Positions 42,695 to 51,683 of a stretch of DNA of 64,000 bases are shown piece by piece (the stretch's first letter is position 1; each line of letters opens with the position of its first letter). The notes under the pieces were generated by a model that saw only the letters and a list, made by a program, of their open reading frames with translations, was not told the DNA's origin and ran no database searches. The position numbers and the translations under genes are program-made. The stretch spans positions 248,001 through 312,000 of the forward strand of contig NZ_PIGG01000026.1 in assembly GCF_002924445.1 (NCBI RefSeq), in the 5' to 3' direction. The stretch comes from Minwuia thermotolerans (lineage in GTDB: Bacteria > Pseudomonadota > Alphaproteobacteria > Minwuiales > Minwuiaceae).

Positions 42695-44185
42695 ATGAAC
42701 GAGCAATCGCCGATGGGCGCACCGGCCCTGGGACTGAAGGATGGCAGGCTGTTTCGCGAGCAGTGCTATGTGGGCGGCGCCTGGAGCGATGCCGACAGCG
42801 GCGCGAAGATCGACGTCGTCAATCCGGCCACGGGTCAGGCGATCGGCACCGTGCCGAAGCTGGGCGCCGGCGAGACCCGCCGCGCCATCGAGGCCGCGAA
42901 GGACGCCCTGCCGGGCTGGCGGAAGAAGACCGCCAAGGAGCGGGCCGCCGTGCTGCGCAAGTGGTTCGACCTGATCATGGAAAACCAGGAGGATCTGGCG
43001 CGGCTGATGACCGCGGAGCAAGGCAAGCCCCTGGCCGAATCCCGGGGCGAGATCGCCTATGCCGCCAGCTTCATCGAATGGTTCGGCGAGGAAGGCAAGC
43101 GCGTCTACGGCGACACCATTCCCAGCCATCGCGGCGACGCCCGCATCGTCGTGATCAAGGAACCGGTCGGCGTTACCGCCGCGATCACGCCGTGGAACTT
43201 TCCGTCCGCCATGATCACCCGCAAGGCCGGTCCGGCGCTGGCGGCGGGCTGCACCATGGTCGTCAAGCCGGCGACCCAGACGCCCTATTCGGCGCTGGCG
43301 CTGGCGGAACTGGCCGAACGCGCGGGCGTGCCGAAGGGCGTGCTGTCGATCATCACCGGTCCGGCGAGCGAGATCGGTGGCGAGCTGACCGCCAACCCGG
43401 TCGTGCGCAAGCTGACTTTCACGGGCTCCACGGATGTCGGCAAGAAGCTGATGGCGCAGTGCTCCGACACGTTGAAGAAGCTGACAATGGAACTGGGCGG
43501 CAACGCGCCCTTCATCGTCTTCGACGACGCCGATCTGGATTCCGCGGTGGAGGGCGCGATCCAGTGCAAGTTCCGCAACATGGGCCAGACCTGCGTCTGC
43601 GCCAATCGTATCTACGTGCAGTCCGGCGTCTACGACGCCTTCGTCGAGAAGTTCTCGGCTGCCGTGGCGAAGCTGCGGGTCGGCGACGCGCTGAAGAACG
43701 AAGTCGACCAGGGACCGCTGATCGACCAGAGCGGTTACGACAAGGTACGCGAGCACATCGACGACGCGCTGTCCAAGGGCGGCAGCATTGTCCAGGGCGG
43801 CAAGCCGCATGAACTGGGCGGTCTGTTCTACCAGCCGACGGTAATCCGCGACGTCACCCAGGAAATGAAGGTGGCGAAGGAGGAGACCTTCGGCCCGCTG
43901 GCCCCGGTCTTCCGCTTCGAGACCGAGGAAGAGGTGCTGGCCAAGGCCAACGATACCGAGTTCGGTCTCGCCTCCTACTACTTCACCCGCGACATCGGCC
44001 GCATCTGGCGAATGTCGGAGGGGCTGGAGTACGGCATCGTCGGCATCAACACCGGTCTGATCTCCTCGGAAGTGGCGCCCTTCGGCGGCATGAAGGAGTC
44101 CGGCTTCGGCCGCGAGGGCTCGAAGTACGGGATCGAGGACTATGTCGAGGTGAAGTACCTGCTGATGGCGGGCATCGACAAGTAG
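42695..44185 (+). CDS. gabD: Succinate-semialdehyde dehydrogenase family (GabD-like)
   Basis: 496 residues of the NAD(P)-dependent SSADH branch. ITPWNFPSAMITRKAGPALA, the catalytic Glu in MELGGNAPFIVFDDADLD, and the catalytic Cys in FRNMGQTCVCANR match GabD; the C-terminus APFGGMKESGFGREGS is also typical. It oxidises succinate semialdehyde or a similar aldehyde-acid to the diacid. GGGAGG precedes ATG 42695. A long spacer follows before the glutathione reductase gene. Confidence 0.87.
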   Translation: MNEQSPMGAPALGLKDGRLFREQCYVGGAWSDADSGAKIDVVNPATGQAIGTVPKLGAGETRRAIEAAKDALPGWRKKTAKERAAVLRKWFDLIMENQEDLARLMTAEQGKPLAESRGEIAYAASFIEWFGEEGKRVYGDTIPSHRGDARIVVIKEPVGVTAAITPWNFPSAMITRKAGPALAAGCTMVVKPATQTPYSALALAELAERAGVPKGVLSIITGPASEIGGELTANPVVRKLTFTGSTDVGKKLMAQCSDTLKKLTMELGGNAPFIVFDDADLDSAVEGAIQCKFRNMGQTCVCANRIYVQSGVYDAFVEKFSAAVAKLRVGDALKNEVDQGPLIDQSGYDKVREHIDDALSKGGSIVQGGKPHELGGLFYQPTVIRDVTQEMKVAKEETFGPLAPVFRFETEEEVLAKANDTEFGLASYYFTRDIGRIWRMSEGLEYGIVGINTGLISSEVAPFGGMKESGFGREGSKYGIEDYVEVKYLLMAGIDK

Positions 44186-44284
44186 CCGCCAGCCGGTCCG
44201 CCCGTGATTGCTCTGGACTTGGCTTACCGCCCGTTGTGACTATCTGACCGCAGGTTGGACAACACGAACGAGCGGGGCCTTTCC

Positions 44285-45637
44285 ATGAGCAATTACGACT
44301 TCGACCTCTTCGTCATCGGCGTCGGTTCCGGCGGCGTCCGCGCGGCGCGCATGGCCGCTTCGAACGGCGCGAAGGTGGCGGCCGCGGAGTCGAGCTGGCT
44401 GGGCGGCACCTGCGTCAACGTCGGCTGCGTGCCCAAGAAGCTGCTGGTCTATGGCAGCCATTTCAGCGAGGACTTCGAGGACGCCTCGGCCTATGGCTGG
44501 GACGTGCAGGTCGGCGGTTTCCACTGGGACCGTCTGATCGCCAACAAGAACAAGGAGATCTCGCGGCTCAACGACGTCTACCGACGGCTCTGCGACAATG
44601 CCGGCGTCAGGCTCTACGAGACCCACGCGGAGATCATCGACAATCACACCATCCAGGTGGGCAACGAGCGGGTGACCACCGACAGGCTGCTGATCGCGAC
44701 CGGCGGCTGGCCGTCCATGCCGGACGTGCCGGGCATCGAGCACGCCATCTCGTCCAACGAGGTGTTCTTCCTGGAGAAGCGGCCCGAGCGGTTCGTGGTC
44801 GTCGGCGGCGGCTACATCGCGCTGGAGTTCGCCGGCATCATGCATGGTCTCGGCAGTCACGTGACCCAGATCTACCGCGGCGAGCAGATCCTGCGCGGCT
44901 TCGACCAGGACGTCCGCGACGTCGTCGGCCGCGAGGTCCGGAAGAAGGGCGTCGATCTGCGCACCGAGGTCAATGTCTGGGAGATCGACAAGCGCGGCGA
45001 GAAGCTGGTCGCCAAGCTGACCGACGGCACCGAGATCGAGGCCGATTGCATCATGTACGCGACCGGCCGCCATCCCAGGATCGACGGCTACGGACTCGAA
45101 CGGCTCGGCGTCGAGATCAGCGCCGAGGGCGGCATCAAGGTCGACGACTATTCGAAGACCAACATCGACAATGTCTGGGCCATCGGCGACGTGACGCACC
45201 GCATGGCGCTCACGCCCGTGGCGATCCACGAGGCGATGTGCTTCTACCGCACCGAGTTCCTGGGCGAGCCGGAAAAGGTCGACCACGACAACGTGCCTTC
45301 CGCCGTGTTCAGCCAGCCGCCGGTGGGTTCGGTCGGGCTTTCCGAAGCTCAGGCCCGGGCGGTCCACGGGGAGGTCGACATCTACCGCTCCGCCTTCACG
45401 CCGATGAAGCACACCATGACCGGCCGCGACGAGAAGACGATGATGAAGCTGATTGTCGCCCGGGACAGCCAGAAGGTCGTCGGCGTCCACATGGTCGGTC
45501 CAGAGGCGGGCGAGATCATCCAGGGCATCGCCATCGCCGTGAAGATGGGCGCCACCAAGGCCGACTTCGACCGCACCATCGGCATCCATCCGACTGCGGC
45601 CGAGGAGTTCGTCACCATGCGCCAGAAGGCGGCTTAG
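44285..45637 (+). CDS. gor: Glutathione-disulfide reductase
   Basis: 450 residues of the class I pyridine nucleotide-disulfide oxidoreductases. FAD loop GVGSGGVRAAR, redox disulfide Cys43/Cys48 in GGTCVNVGCVPKK, and the NADPH-site GGGYIALEFAGIMHGLG with Arg in IYRGEQILRGFD, which indicates NADPH and glutathione reductase rather than lipoamide dehydrogenase. The C-terminal HPTAAEEFVTM motif contains the active-site His-Glu of the other subunit. It reduces GSSG in the cytoplasm. A strong hairpin follows the stop. Confidence 0.94.
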   Translation: MSNYDFDLFVIGVGSGGVRAARMAASNGAKVAAAESSWLGGTCVNVGCVPKKLLVYGSHFSEDFEDASAYGWDVQVGGFHWDRLIANKNKEISRLNDVYRRLCDNAGVRLYETHAEIIDNHTIQVGNERVTTDRLLIATGGWPSMPDVPGIEHAISSNEVFFLEKRPERFVVVGGGYIALEFAGIMHGLGSHVTQIYRGEQILRGFDQDVRDVVGREVRKKGVDLRTEVNVWEIDKRGEKLVAKLTDGTEIEADCIMYATGRHPRIDGYGLERLGVEISAEGGIKVDDYSKTNIDNVWAIGDVTHRMALTPVAIHEAMCFYRTEFLGEPEKVDHDNVPSAVFSQPPVGSVGLSEAQARAVHGEVDIYRSAFTPMKHTMTGRDEKTMMKLIVARDSQKVVGVHMVGPEAGEIIQGIAIAVKMGATKADFDRTIGIHPTAAEEFVTMRQKAA

Positions 45638-45676
45638 CGGCAGGCGAGGCAGGCGCGCCGTTCTGTCCACTGCCGA

Positions 45677-45708
45677 GTCCCGAGCGAACCGCAGGTTCGA
45701 CTCGGGAC
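45677..45708. terminator. Strong hairpin between convergent gor and methyltransferase genes
   Basis: A stem of GTCCCGAGCGAACC with its inverse GGTTCG-a-CTCGGGAC (one bulged A at 45700) around a GCA loop. It lies 39 bases past gor and may act for both convergent genes. A second palindromic GCCGGC pair follows near 45771-45786. Confidence 0.55.
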
Positions 45709-45816
45709 CCACGCCTGGGCAAATCCGGTCGCACCTTTTCCGGCGGAAAGGCTCAGGCACGGGCCCCGGGCGCCGGCTGAAGCCGGCCCCAGGGCTCGGG
45801 GGCATTCTCGAACGGT

Positions 45817-46545
45817 TCAGGCGGCCTTGACGGCCTCCGGCTCCGGCGTGACGGCGTGCGCGGCGGCGGCGGGTTCGATCAGATAGAAGGCGGAGCGGAA
45901 GCCGACCTGCAGGTAGGCGATGCTGAGCAGCTTCAGTTTCAGGGACTTGGGCGGCATGCGGCGGAACTCCGCCACCCTGAGACCATGCTGTCCGGCGAGT
46001 TTCTCGATCTTCGGCCGGAACCAGGCCGGGAACTGCACCAGCAGCCGCCCGCCGGGAGTCAGGTGGTCGGCGGCCTCGGCGAACAGGATCGGCAGATAGC
46101 GTACCGAGGTGGCGAACTGCGCCTCCTCATCGGCGAAATCGGCGGCTATGTAGGGCGGGTTGGCGAGGATCAGGTCGAAGCGCCCTTCGACATTGTCGAA
46201 CATGTCGCTGACCAGGGCGCGCACGTTGGTCAGGCCCAGGCGGCGTGCGTTCTCCGCGGTATTGCGGACCGCGACCTCGCTGATGTCGACGGCGATGACC
46301 TCGCGGGCGCGCGCCGCCGAGAAGATGGCGTTGACGCCGCAACCGCAGCCCAGATCCAGCACCCGCTCGCCGGGCCGGCAATAGGCGGCCGAGGCCTGCT
46401 CGTTCTCGATCGGCTTGTAGACGCCCGGCAGGATGACAAGCTCCCGGCCCTCCAGCGTGATCTTCGGCCAGAGCGCGTTGAGTTTCCGGACATACCAGTA
46501 CCAGAAGGTCATCAGGCCGCGCTTGTAGAGCGTATAGGGATGCAT
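45817..46545 (-). CDS. N5-glutamine/small-type class I SAM methyltransferase
   Basis: 242 residues: a Trp/Tyr-rich N-terminal stretch, then a Rossmann methyltransferase domain with LDLGCGCGVNAIFSA (motif I), AVDISEVAV and LILANPPYIAA, the NPPY motif found in amine, tRNA/rRNA base and glutamine methyltransferases. The target is not identifiable. A Pro/Ala/Val-rich tail ends the protein. It converges on gor. Confidence 0.78.
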   Translation of the reverse strand: MHPYTLYKRGLMTFWYWYVRKLNALWPKITLEGRELVILPGVYKPIENEQASAAYCRPGERVLDLGCGCGVNAIFSAARAREVIAVDISEVAVRNTAENARRLGLTNVRALVSDMFDNVEGRFDLILANPPYIAADFADEEAQFATSVRYLPILFAEAADHLTPGGRLLVQFPAWFRPKIEKLAGQHGLRVAEFRRMPPKSLKLKLLSIAYLQVGFRSAFYLIEPAAAAHAVTPEPEAVKAA

Positions 46546-46609
46546 CGGCTTACCTCTCGGGGTTTGCCGAAGTGTCCGCGCAAATGCCTAAGGAGTCGTT
46601 TCCGTATGC

Positions 46610-47344
46610 CTACCGGCCCGTGAAGTCCGGCGCCCGCTTCTCCCGGAACGCCGCAGCGCCCTCGGCGAAGTCCGACGAACTGCGGATCGCCTCCAGGTCG
46701 CGCCGCGCCAGCCCGGCCCGCTCCGACGGTCCCTTGGGCAGCATCTCGGCGACGTGCCGCTTCAGCGTCGAGAGCACCATCGGCGCGAGGCCGGCGAGCT
46801 TCTCGGCATAGTCCATGGCGGCGTCCATCACCTCCGCCTGCGGGACGACGCGGTTGACCATGCCCGTCTCGTAGGCGCGGGCGGCGGTCATCGGCTCGCC
46901 CAGCATCATGAACTCCATGGCGATCTTGTGGGGCACGCGCGCGGCCACCGAGGCGATCAGCCCGCCGGAGAGCCCGACCTTCGCCTCCGGATAGACGAAG
47001 GTCGCGTCTTCGGCCATGACGCAGAGATCGCAGAACTGCACCAGGATGAAGGCGCCGCCGACGCAGATGCCGTTGACCGCGGCCACGACCGGCTTGTCGA
47101 CATGCACCCCGACGCTCGGCGCGAAGGGCCAGATCTCGGGCGGGTCCCGCAGGTCCGCGCCGACGGAGAAGGCGCGGTCGCCGGCCGCGGTCAGCACCGC
47201 CGCGCGCTCCGGCCCGGCCTGAAAGCGCGTCCACGCCTCGGCGAGTTCCGCGCCGAGTTCCTTCGAGAGAGCGTTCAGCTTGTCGGGACGGTTCAGGGTG
47301 ATCACCGCGACGCGGCCGCGGACCTCGTAGAGTACGGTGCTCAT
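46610..47344 (-). CDS. Crotonase-family (enoyl-CoA hydratase/isomerase-like) protein lacking one catalytic Glu
   Basis: 244 residues with the crotonase oxyanion segment FSVGADLRD and a second in NGICVGGAFILVQFCD. In hydratases two Glu (144 and 164 in rat) bind water; here the first is Ile100 (VGGAFI) while the second, Glu120 in VYPEAKVG, remains. That pattern is more like isomerases or other crotonase activities than a plain hydratase. It overlaps the MaoC gene by 4 bases in a crotonase-MaoC-CoA-transferase operon. Confidence 0.85.
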   Translation of the reverse strand: MSTVLYEVRGRVAVITLNRPDKLNALSKELGAELAEAWTRFQAGPERAAVLTAAGDRAFSVGADLRDPPEIWPFAPSVGVHVDKPVVAAVNGICVGGAFILVQFCDLCVMAEDATFVYPEAKVGLSGGLIASVAARVPHKIAMEFMMLGEPMTAARAYETGMVNRVVPQAEVMDAAMDYAEKLAGLAPMVLSTLKRHVAEMLPKGPSERAGLARRDLEAIRSSSDFAEGAAAFREKRAPDFTGR

Positions 47345-47829
47345 GGTTGCGCCTCCGGCTGCCGCTTCTTCACCAGGTACTTGTGCTCGCCCTCCAGCAC
47401 CAGAACGCCGTCCTGGTTGTGGATGGTGGCGCGGCAGGTCACGACCCCTGTCGTCCGGCCCGGCTTCAGTTCGGTGATCTCTAGCTGCGGATAGAGCGTG
47501 TCGCCGGCATAGACCGGGGCCATGAACTTCGCCGACGCCTCGATGAAACCGATCAGCGCCTCGCCGATGACGTGCGGAAAGACGCCGGCGCCGGCGGCGG
47601 TCTGCGCCATGACCTGCAGCCCGTGGGCCAGCAGGCCCCGGTGGCCCTGGCGTTTGCAGTATTCGACATCGTAGTGGATCGGATGGTTGTCGCCGGAGGC
47701 GAGCTGGAAAGCGGAGAACAGGGCGTCCGTCTGGGTGCGGGAGTTGATGTAGAAGGTCCGGCCAACCTCCAGGTCCTCGAAATAGGAAGCTTCGCACATA
47801 CGGTGTTCTTCGGGTCTGAACTCGCTCAT
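47341..47829 (-). CDS. MaoC-family dehydratase
   Basis: 162 residues, hotdog fold, with the active-site Asp-x4-His in SGDNHPIHYD (about 46-55) and LLAHGLQVMAQTAAGAG as second core. It probably hydrates an enoyl-CoA produced by the neighbouring CoA-transferase and crotonase genes. ATG 47829 is preferred to the long N-terminal extension, which is antisense-type noise. It overlaps both neighbours by 4 bases, so translation is coupled. Confidence 0.86.
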   Translation of the reverse strand: MSEFRPEEHRMCEASYFEDLEVGRTFYINSRTQTDALFSAFQLASGDNHPIHYDVEYCKRQGHRGLLAHGLQVMAQTAAGAGVFPHVIGEALIGFIEASAKFMAPVYAGDTLYPQLEITELKPGRTTGVVTCRATIHNQDGVLVLEGEHKYLVKKRQPEAQP

Positions 47830-49013
47830 GTGGTCTTCTCCCCCAGAAAGACGGCGCGCTTGGCCGCCATATCGGCGATCTCGTCCGGCGCGTAGCCCAG
47901 CTCGGCCAGGATCGCGTCGCCATGCTGGCCGATCCCCGGCGCGTCGCCGATGTCGGCCGGCGATTGCGGTGCGCCGGGCACCCGCGCCAGCGGGCTTTCG
48001 CCCACGCCCGGCTGATCGGCGGCAGGCGCGGCCTGCACGGCGCGGACATGCTCGTCGGCCAGCCAGTCGTTGAAGGTGTTGACCGGCTCGCAGAGAATGC
48101 CTTCCGGCTTGAGGATCGCCATCCACTCGGCCGTGGTCTTCTCACGGTAGCGCGTCCGGAGCTGATCCATCAGTTCATCCAGGTGTTCCGCGCGGTTGGC
48201 GAAGGTCTGAAGACGCGGGTCGTCGGCCAGGTGCGGCAGGCCGATCAGCCGCGCGGTCTTCACGAATTCGGCGTCGCGGACCAGCGTCACGGCGATCCAG
48301 CCGTCCTTCGTCTCGAAGTTGCCGGCCGGCGGATTGAAGGCCTGCGGCGTGCCGCCCTGCAGATGCGCTTCCAGGATCTTGGGCGCCAGGATGGCCGCCG
48401 CGCCCTGCATCAGGCTGACGTCGATGTGGCGGCCCTCGCCCGTCTGGCCGCGGGCGTAGAGGGCCGTCGCGACGGCCTGGTAGGCGAACAGGCCGGTGAT
48501 GGAATCGACCAGCACCGCGCCCACCTTCACCGGCGCGCCGTCATTGCCCGTGTTGACGCTCATCAGGCCGGAAAAGGCCTGGGCGACGGTGTCCGTGCAG
48601 GGACGTTCGCGGTAGGGGCCTTCCTGACCGAAGCCGCTGACCGAAAGGTAGAGCGCCCGGCGGTTGATGCGGCGGATATCCTCGTAGCCGATCTTCAGCC
48701 GGTCGGCGACGCCGGGCCGGAAGCTCTCGATCACCACGTCGGCGTCGCGGGCCAGGCGGTAGATGATCTCCAGCCCCGCCTCCGACTTCATGTCGAGGGC
48801 GATCGAGCGTTTGCCGCGGCTGTAGTAGACGCCGTGCGCCGAGTGCTGGCCGTAGCGCACGCCGATCGGCCGGATCCAGTCGCCGGCTTCCGGCTCCACC
48901 TTGATGACGTCCGCGCCGTAGAGCGCCAGCAGCATGCCGGCGTGCGGGCCGGCCACTCCCTGGCTCATGTCGAGGACCTTCAATCCCCGATAGGGTCTCG
49001 CATAATCGGTCAT
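47826..49013 (-). CDS. CaiB/BaiF (class III) CoA-transferase
   Basis: 395 residues of family III CoA-transferases. GADVIKVEPEAGDWIRPIG and SRGKRSIALDMKSEAGLEI are characteristic, and the conserved Asp nucleophile lies in CTDTVAQAFSGLMSVNTG. It moves CoA between an acyl donor and an organic acid, probably activating the substrate for the crotonase/MaoC steps that follow. ATG 49013 is taken as start; GTG 49022 (three codons upstream, with GGGAGG nearby) is also possible. Confidence 0.86.
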   Translation of the reverse strand: MTDYARPYRGLKVLDMSQGVAGPHAGMLLALYGADVIKVEPEAGDWIRPIGVRYGQHSAHGVYYSRGKRSIALDMKSEAGLEIIYRLARDADVVIESFRPGVADRLKIGYEDIRRINRRALYLSVSGFGQEGPYRERPCTDTVAQAFSGLMSVNTGNDGAPVKVGAVLVDSITGLFAYQAVATALYARGQTGEGRHIDVSLMQGAAAILAPKILEAHLQGGTPQAFNPPAGNFETKDGWIAVTLVRDAEFVKTARLIGLPHLADDPRLQTFANRAEHLDELMDQLRTRYREKTTAEWMAILKPEGILCEPVNTFNDWLADEHVRAVQAAPAADQPGVGESPLARVPGAPQSPADIGDAPGIGQHGDAILAELGYAPDEIADMAAKRAVFLGEKTT

Positions 49014-49052
49014 GCCCCTCACGTTCCTCCCCTCGTTCCGCGTGCGCCGGCT

Positions 49053-49955
49053 TCAGACCGGTCTGGCCGGTTCCCGCACCGGCGGCGATTTGCCCGTGAT
49101 CTTACGTTCCCTGTAGGCGATGTAGAAGCCGCCGGCGAAGATCATCACCGATCCGATCCAGACCCAGAGGTCGAGCACCTGGGCGAAGAAGAACCAGCCC
49201 AGCAGCGCGCTCCAGAACAGCTTCGAGAAATCGAAAGGCAGAACGGCGGTGGCGTCGGCCAGCCGGAAGGCCTGGGCGAACGCCATCTGGGAAAAGGTGC
49301 CGATGACGCCAATGGCGGCGAGCCAGATGAACTGCTCCGCCGTCGGCCAGGTCCAGACGAAGGCGGCGGCGATGCCCGAGATCGGCGTCAGCATCAGCAC
49401 CATGTAGAGCGATACGGTGATCGCCGAGTCCGTGTCGGTCAGGCGCTTGATGATCGTCATCGCCACGCCCCACATCATCGCCGCCAGCAGGATGTAGACC
49501 GCGCCGGGTTCGATGGCGGACATGCCGGGGCGCAGGATCACCAGCGTGCCGAGGAAGCCGATGGCGAGCGCGGTCCAGCGGTGGGCGCGCATCTTCTCGC
49601 CCAGGAACAGCACCGCCAGCAGCGAGGTGAACAACGGCGCGGTGAAGCTGAGCGACTGTACGAGGCCCAGCGCGATGCCGGTCGTGATGCCATAGAAGAA
49701 CAGCAGCATGGCGACCGCGTTCACCGCGCCGCGGGCGAAGTGGAGCTTGATCTTGGTGGTGCGGAACGGCTCAAGCCCGTAGCGGATGAAGATCGGCGTC
49801 AGCGCGACGATGCCGAACAGGTTGCGGAAGAACGCGATCTCGAAGCCGTGCAGGCCCTGCTTGCCGAGATACTGGATCATGGCGTGCATGACGCTGAAGC
49901 CCATCGTTGACAGCACGACCAGCGCCGCGCCGGCCAATGTCGGAGACAGCTTCAC
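49053..49955 (-). CDS. DMT-superfamily (EamA) transporter
   Basis: 300 residues, ten hydrophobic helices in two EamA repeats. SLSFTAPLFTSLLAVLFLGE and GVAMTIIKRLTDTDSAIT match the DMT permease at 38575, so the two are paralogues. It is 39 bases upstream of the CoA-transferase operon on the same strand and could transport the substrate, but a separate role is equally possible. Confidence 0.85.
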   Translation of the reverse strand: MKLSPTLAGAALVVLSTMGFSVMHAMIQYLGKQGLHGFEIAFFRNLFGIVALTPIFIRYGLEPFRTTKIKLHFARGAVNAVAMLLFFYGITTGIALGLVQSLSFTAPLFTSLLAVLFLGEKMRAHRWTALAIGFLGTLVILRPGMSAIEPGAVYILLAAMMWGVAMTIIKRLTDTDSAITVSLYMVLMLTPISGIAAAFVWTWPTAEQFIWLAAIGVIGTFSQMAFAQAFRLADATAVLPFDFSKLFWSALLGWFFFAQVLDLWVWIGSVMIFAGGFYIAYRERKITGKSPPVREPARPV

Positions 49956-49989
49956 GCAGATTTCCCGATGGAGCGGGTAGAGCGCCGGC

Positions 49990-50063
49990 GATCCCCCGTC
50001 CCGACCTTCCCCCTTGGGCAGGGGGGAGGGAGGACCCGCGTCATGCGGGTCGGGAGGGGGATC
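49990..50063. repeat. Cloverleaf-like triple-hairpin intergenic element
   Basis: An outer near-palindrome of about 16 pairs (49990-50006 against 50048-50063, one extra G) encloses two smaller stems: CCCCC...GGGGG (about 50009-50026) and GACCCGC-gtcat-GCGGGTC (50033-50051). The second stem shares its CCCGC-n5-GCGGG core with repeat family A. It lies between purH and the DMT gene. Confidence 0.65.
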
Positions 50064-50096
50064 GGGACAGGCAGATTCGTCTGGTTCTGCACTCGA

Positions 50097-51683
50097 TCAG
50101 TGCCGGAAATGGCGCATGCCGGTGAACGCCATGGCGAGACCGGCCTCGTCGGCTGCCGCGATGACCTCGTTGTCGCGGACCGAGCCGCCGGGCTGGATCA
50201 CCGCCGTCGCGCCGGCCTCGACCGCCGCCAGCAGGCCGTCGGCGAAGGGGAAGAAGGCGTCGGAAGCGACGACCGAGCCTTTGGTCCAGCTTTCGGCGTC
50301 GCCGGCGGCCTCGCGGGCGTCCTCGGCCTTGCGCGCGGCGATGCGCGCGGAATCGACCCGGCTCATCTGGCCGGCGCCGATGCCGACCGTGCGCTGGCCG
50401 CGGACATAGACGATGGCGTTGGACTTGACGTGCTTGGCGACGCGGAAGGCGAAGATCATGTCCGCCATCTCGGCGTCGCTCGGCGCGCGCTTCGTCACGA
50501 TCCGGAGGCCGGATTTGGTCACCCGGCCGTTGTCGCGCGACTGGGCCAGCACGCCGCCGGCCAGCGCCTTGTAGGCCAGGCCCGGCGCCGCCGGGTCGGG
50601 CAGGCCGTCGGTCAGCAACAGGCGCAGGTTCTTCTTCTTCGCCACGATCTCGATGGCTGCTTCCGAAGCGCCGGGGGCGATGATGACCTCGGTGAAGATC
50701 TCCGTGATCTTCGCCGCCGCATCCGCTTCCAACGGCCGGTTCAGCGCGATGATGCCGCCGAAGGCGCTGACGGGATCGCAGGCCAGCGCCCGCGCATAGG
50801 CCTCGGCCACGCTGGGTCCGGTGGCGACGCCGCAGGGATTGGCGTGCTTGATGATGGCCACGGCCGCCGCGTCGCGGGCGTCGAACTCGGCGACCAGTTC
50901 ATAGGCCGCGTCGGTGTCGTTCAGGTTGTTGTAGCTCAGCGCCTTGCCCTGGAGCTGGCGCGCGCTGGCGACGCCGGGACGCAGATCGCCGGAGGGGTAG
51001 AAGGCCGCCATCTGGTGCGGGTTCTCGCCATAGCGCAGCGGCTGGGCCGGGCCTGCCGAGACGGCGAATCGGCCCGGCATCTCGTCGGACTGGCCGGCGA
51101 ACCAGGCGGTGATCGCGGAATCGTAGGCGCCGGTCCTGGCGAAGGCCTTGGCCGCCAGATGCTCGCGGAAGTCCAGCGTCAGCCCGCCTTCGTTGCGCCA
51201 CTGCTCCATCAGCCCGTCATAGTCCGCCGGGTCGGTGACGATGGCGACGAAGCGGTGGTTCTTGGCGGCCGACCGGATCATCGCCGGTCCGCCGATGTCG
51301 ATGTTCTCGATCGCGGTCGTACGGTCGGCGCCGGCGGCAACGGTCTGTTCGAAGGGGTAGAGGTTGATGATGACGAGATCGATGGGGGCGATGTCGTGGT
51401 CCTTCATCGCCTTCACGTGGCTCTCGGCGTCCCGCAGCCCCAGGATGCCGCCGTGGATCTTCGGGTGCAGCGTCTTGACGCGGCCGTCCATCATCTCCGG
51501 CGAGCCGGTGTGATCGCTCACCTCGGTGACGTCGCAGCCCATGTCGGCGAGCGCCCGGGCGGTGCCGCCGGTGGACAGGATTTCCACGCCCTTCGATTTC
51601 AGGAACCGACCCAGCCGGTCCAGCCCCGACTTGTCGGAAACCGAGATCAGCGCGCGCTTCGGCGCGAACGTAGTGTCGGTCAT
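50097..51683 (-). CDS. purH: Bifunctional AICAR formyltransferase / IMP cyclohydrolase
   Basis: 528 residues, the usual PurH length, catalysing the last two steps of IMP synthesis. The cyclohydrolase domain (about 1-195) has [11 protein letters not shown] and [11 protein letters not shown] plus [17 protein letters not shown]; the formyltransferase domain contains [11 protein letters not shown] with the catalytic Lys-His and [11 protein letters not shown]. It overlaps the heparinase-like gene by 4 bases and is the last of the htpX-rsmB-rpe-hep-purH run. Confidence 0.97.
   Translation of the reverse strand: MTDTTFAPKRALISVSDKSGLDRLGRFLKSKGVEILSTGGTARALADMGCDVTEVSDHTGSPEMMDGRVKTLHPKIHGGILGLRDAESHVKAMKDHDIAPIDLVIINLYPFEQTVAAGADRTTAIENIDIGGPAMIRSAAKNHRFVAIVTDPADYDGLMEQWRNEGGLTLDFREHLAAKAFARTGAYDSAITAWFAGQSDEMPGRFAVSAGPAQPLRYGENPHQMAAFYPSGDLRPGVASARQLQGKALSYNNLNDTDAAYELVAEFDARDAAAVAIIKHANPCGVATGPSVAEAYARALACDPVSAFGGIIALNRPLEADAAAKITEIFTEVIIAPGASEAAIEIVAKKKNLRLLLTDGLPDPAAPGLAYKALAGGVLAQSRDNGRVTKSGLRIVTKRAPSDAEMADMIFAFRVAKHVKSNAIVYVRGQRTVGIGAGQMSRVDSARIAARKAEDAREAAGDAESWTKGSVVASDAFFPFADGLLAAVEAGATAVIQPGGSVRDNEVIAAADEAGLAMAFTGMRHFRH

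Noticed and set aside
46610-48145. 511-codon frame suggesting a MaoC-crotonase fusion
   Set aside because: The N-terminal half is a frame-shifted shadow of MaoC and the CoA-transferase; the crotonase starts at ATG 47344 overlapping the MaoC stop.
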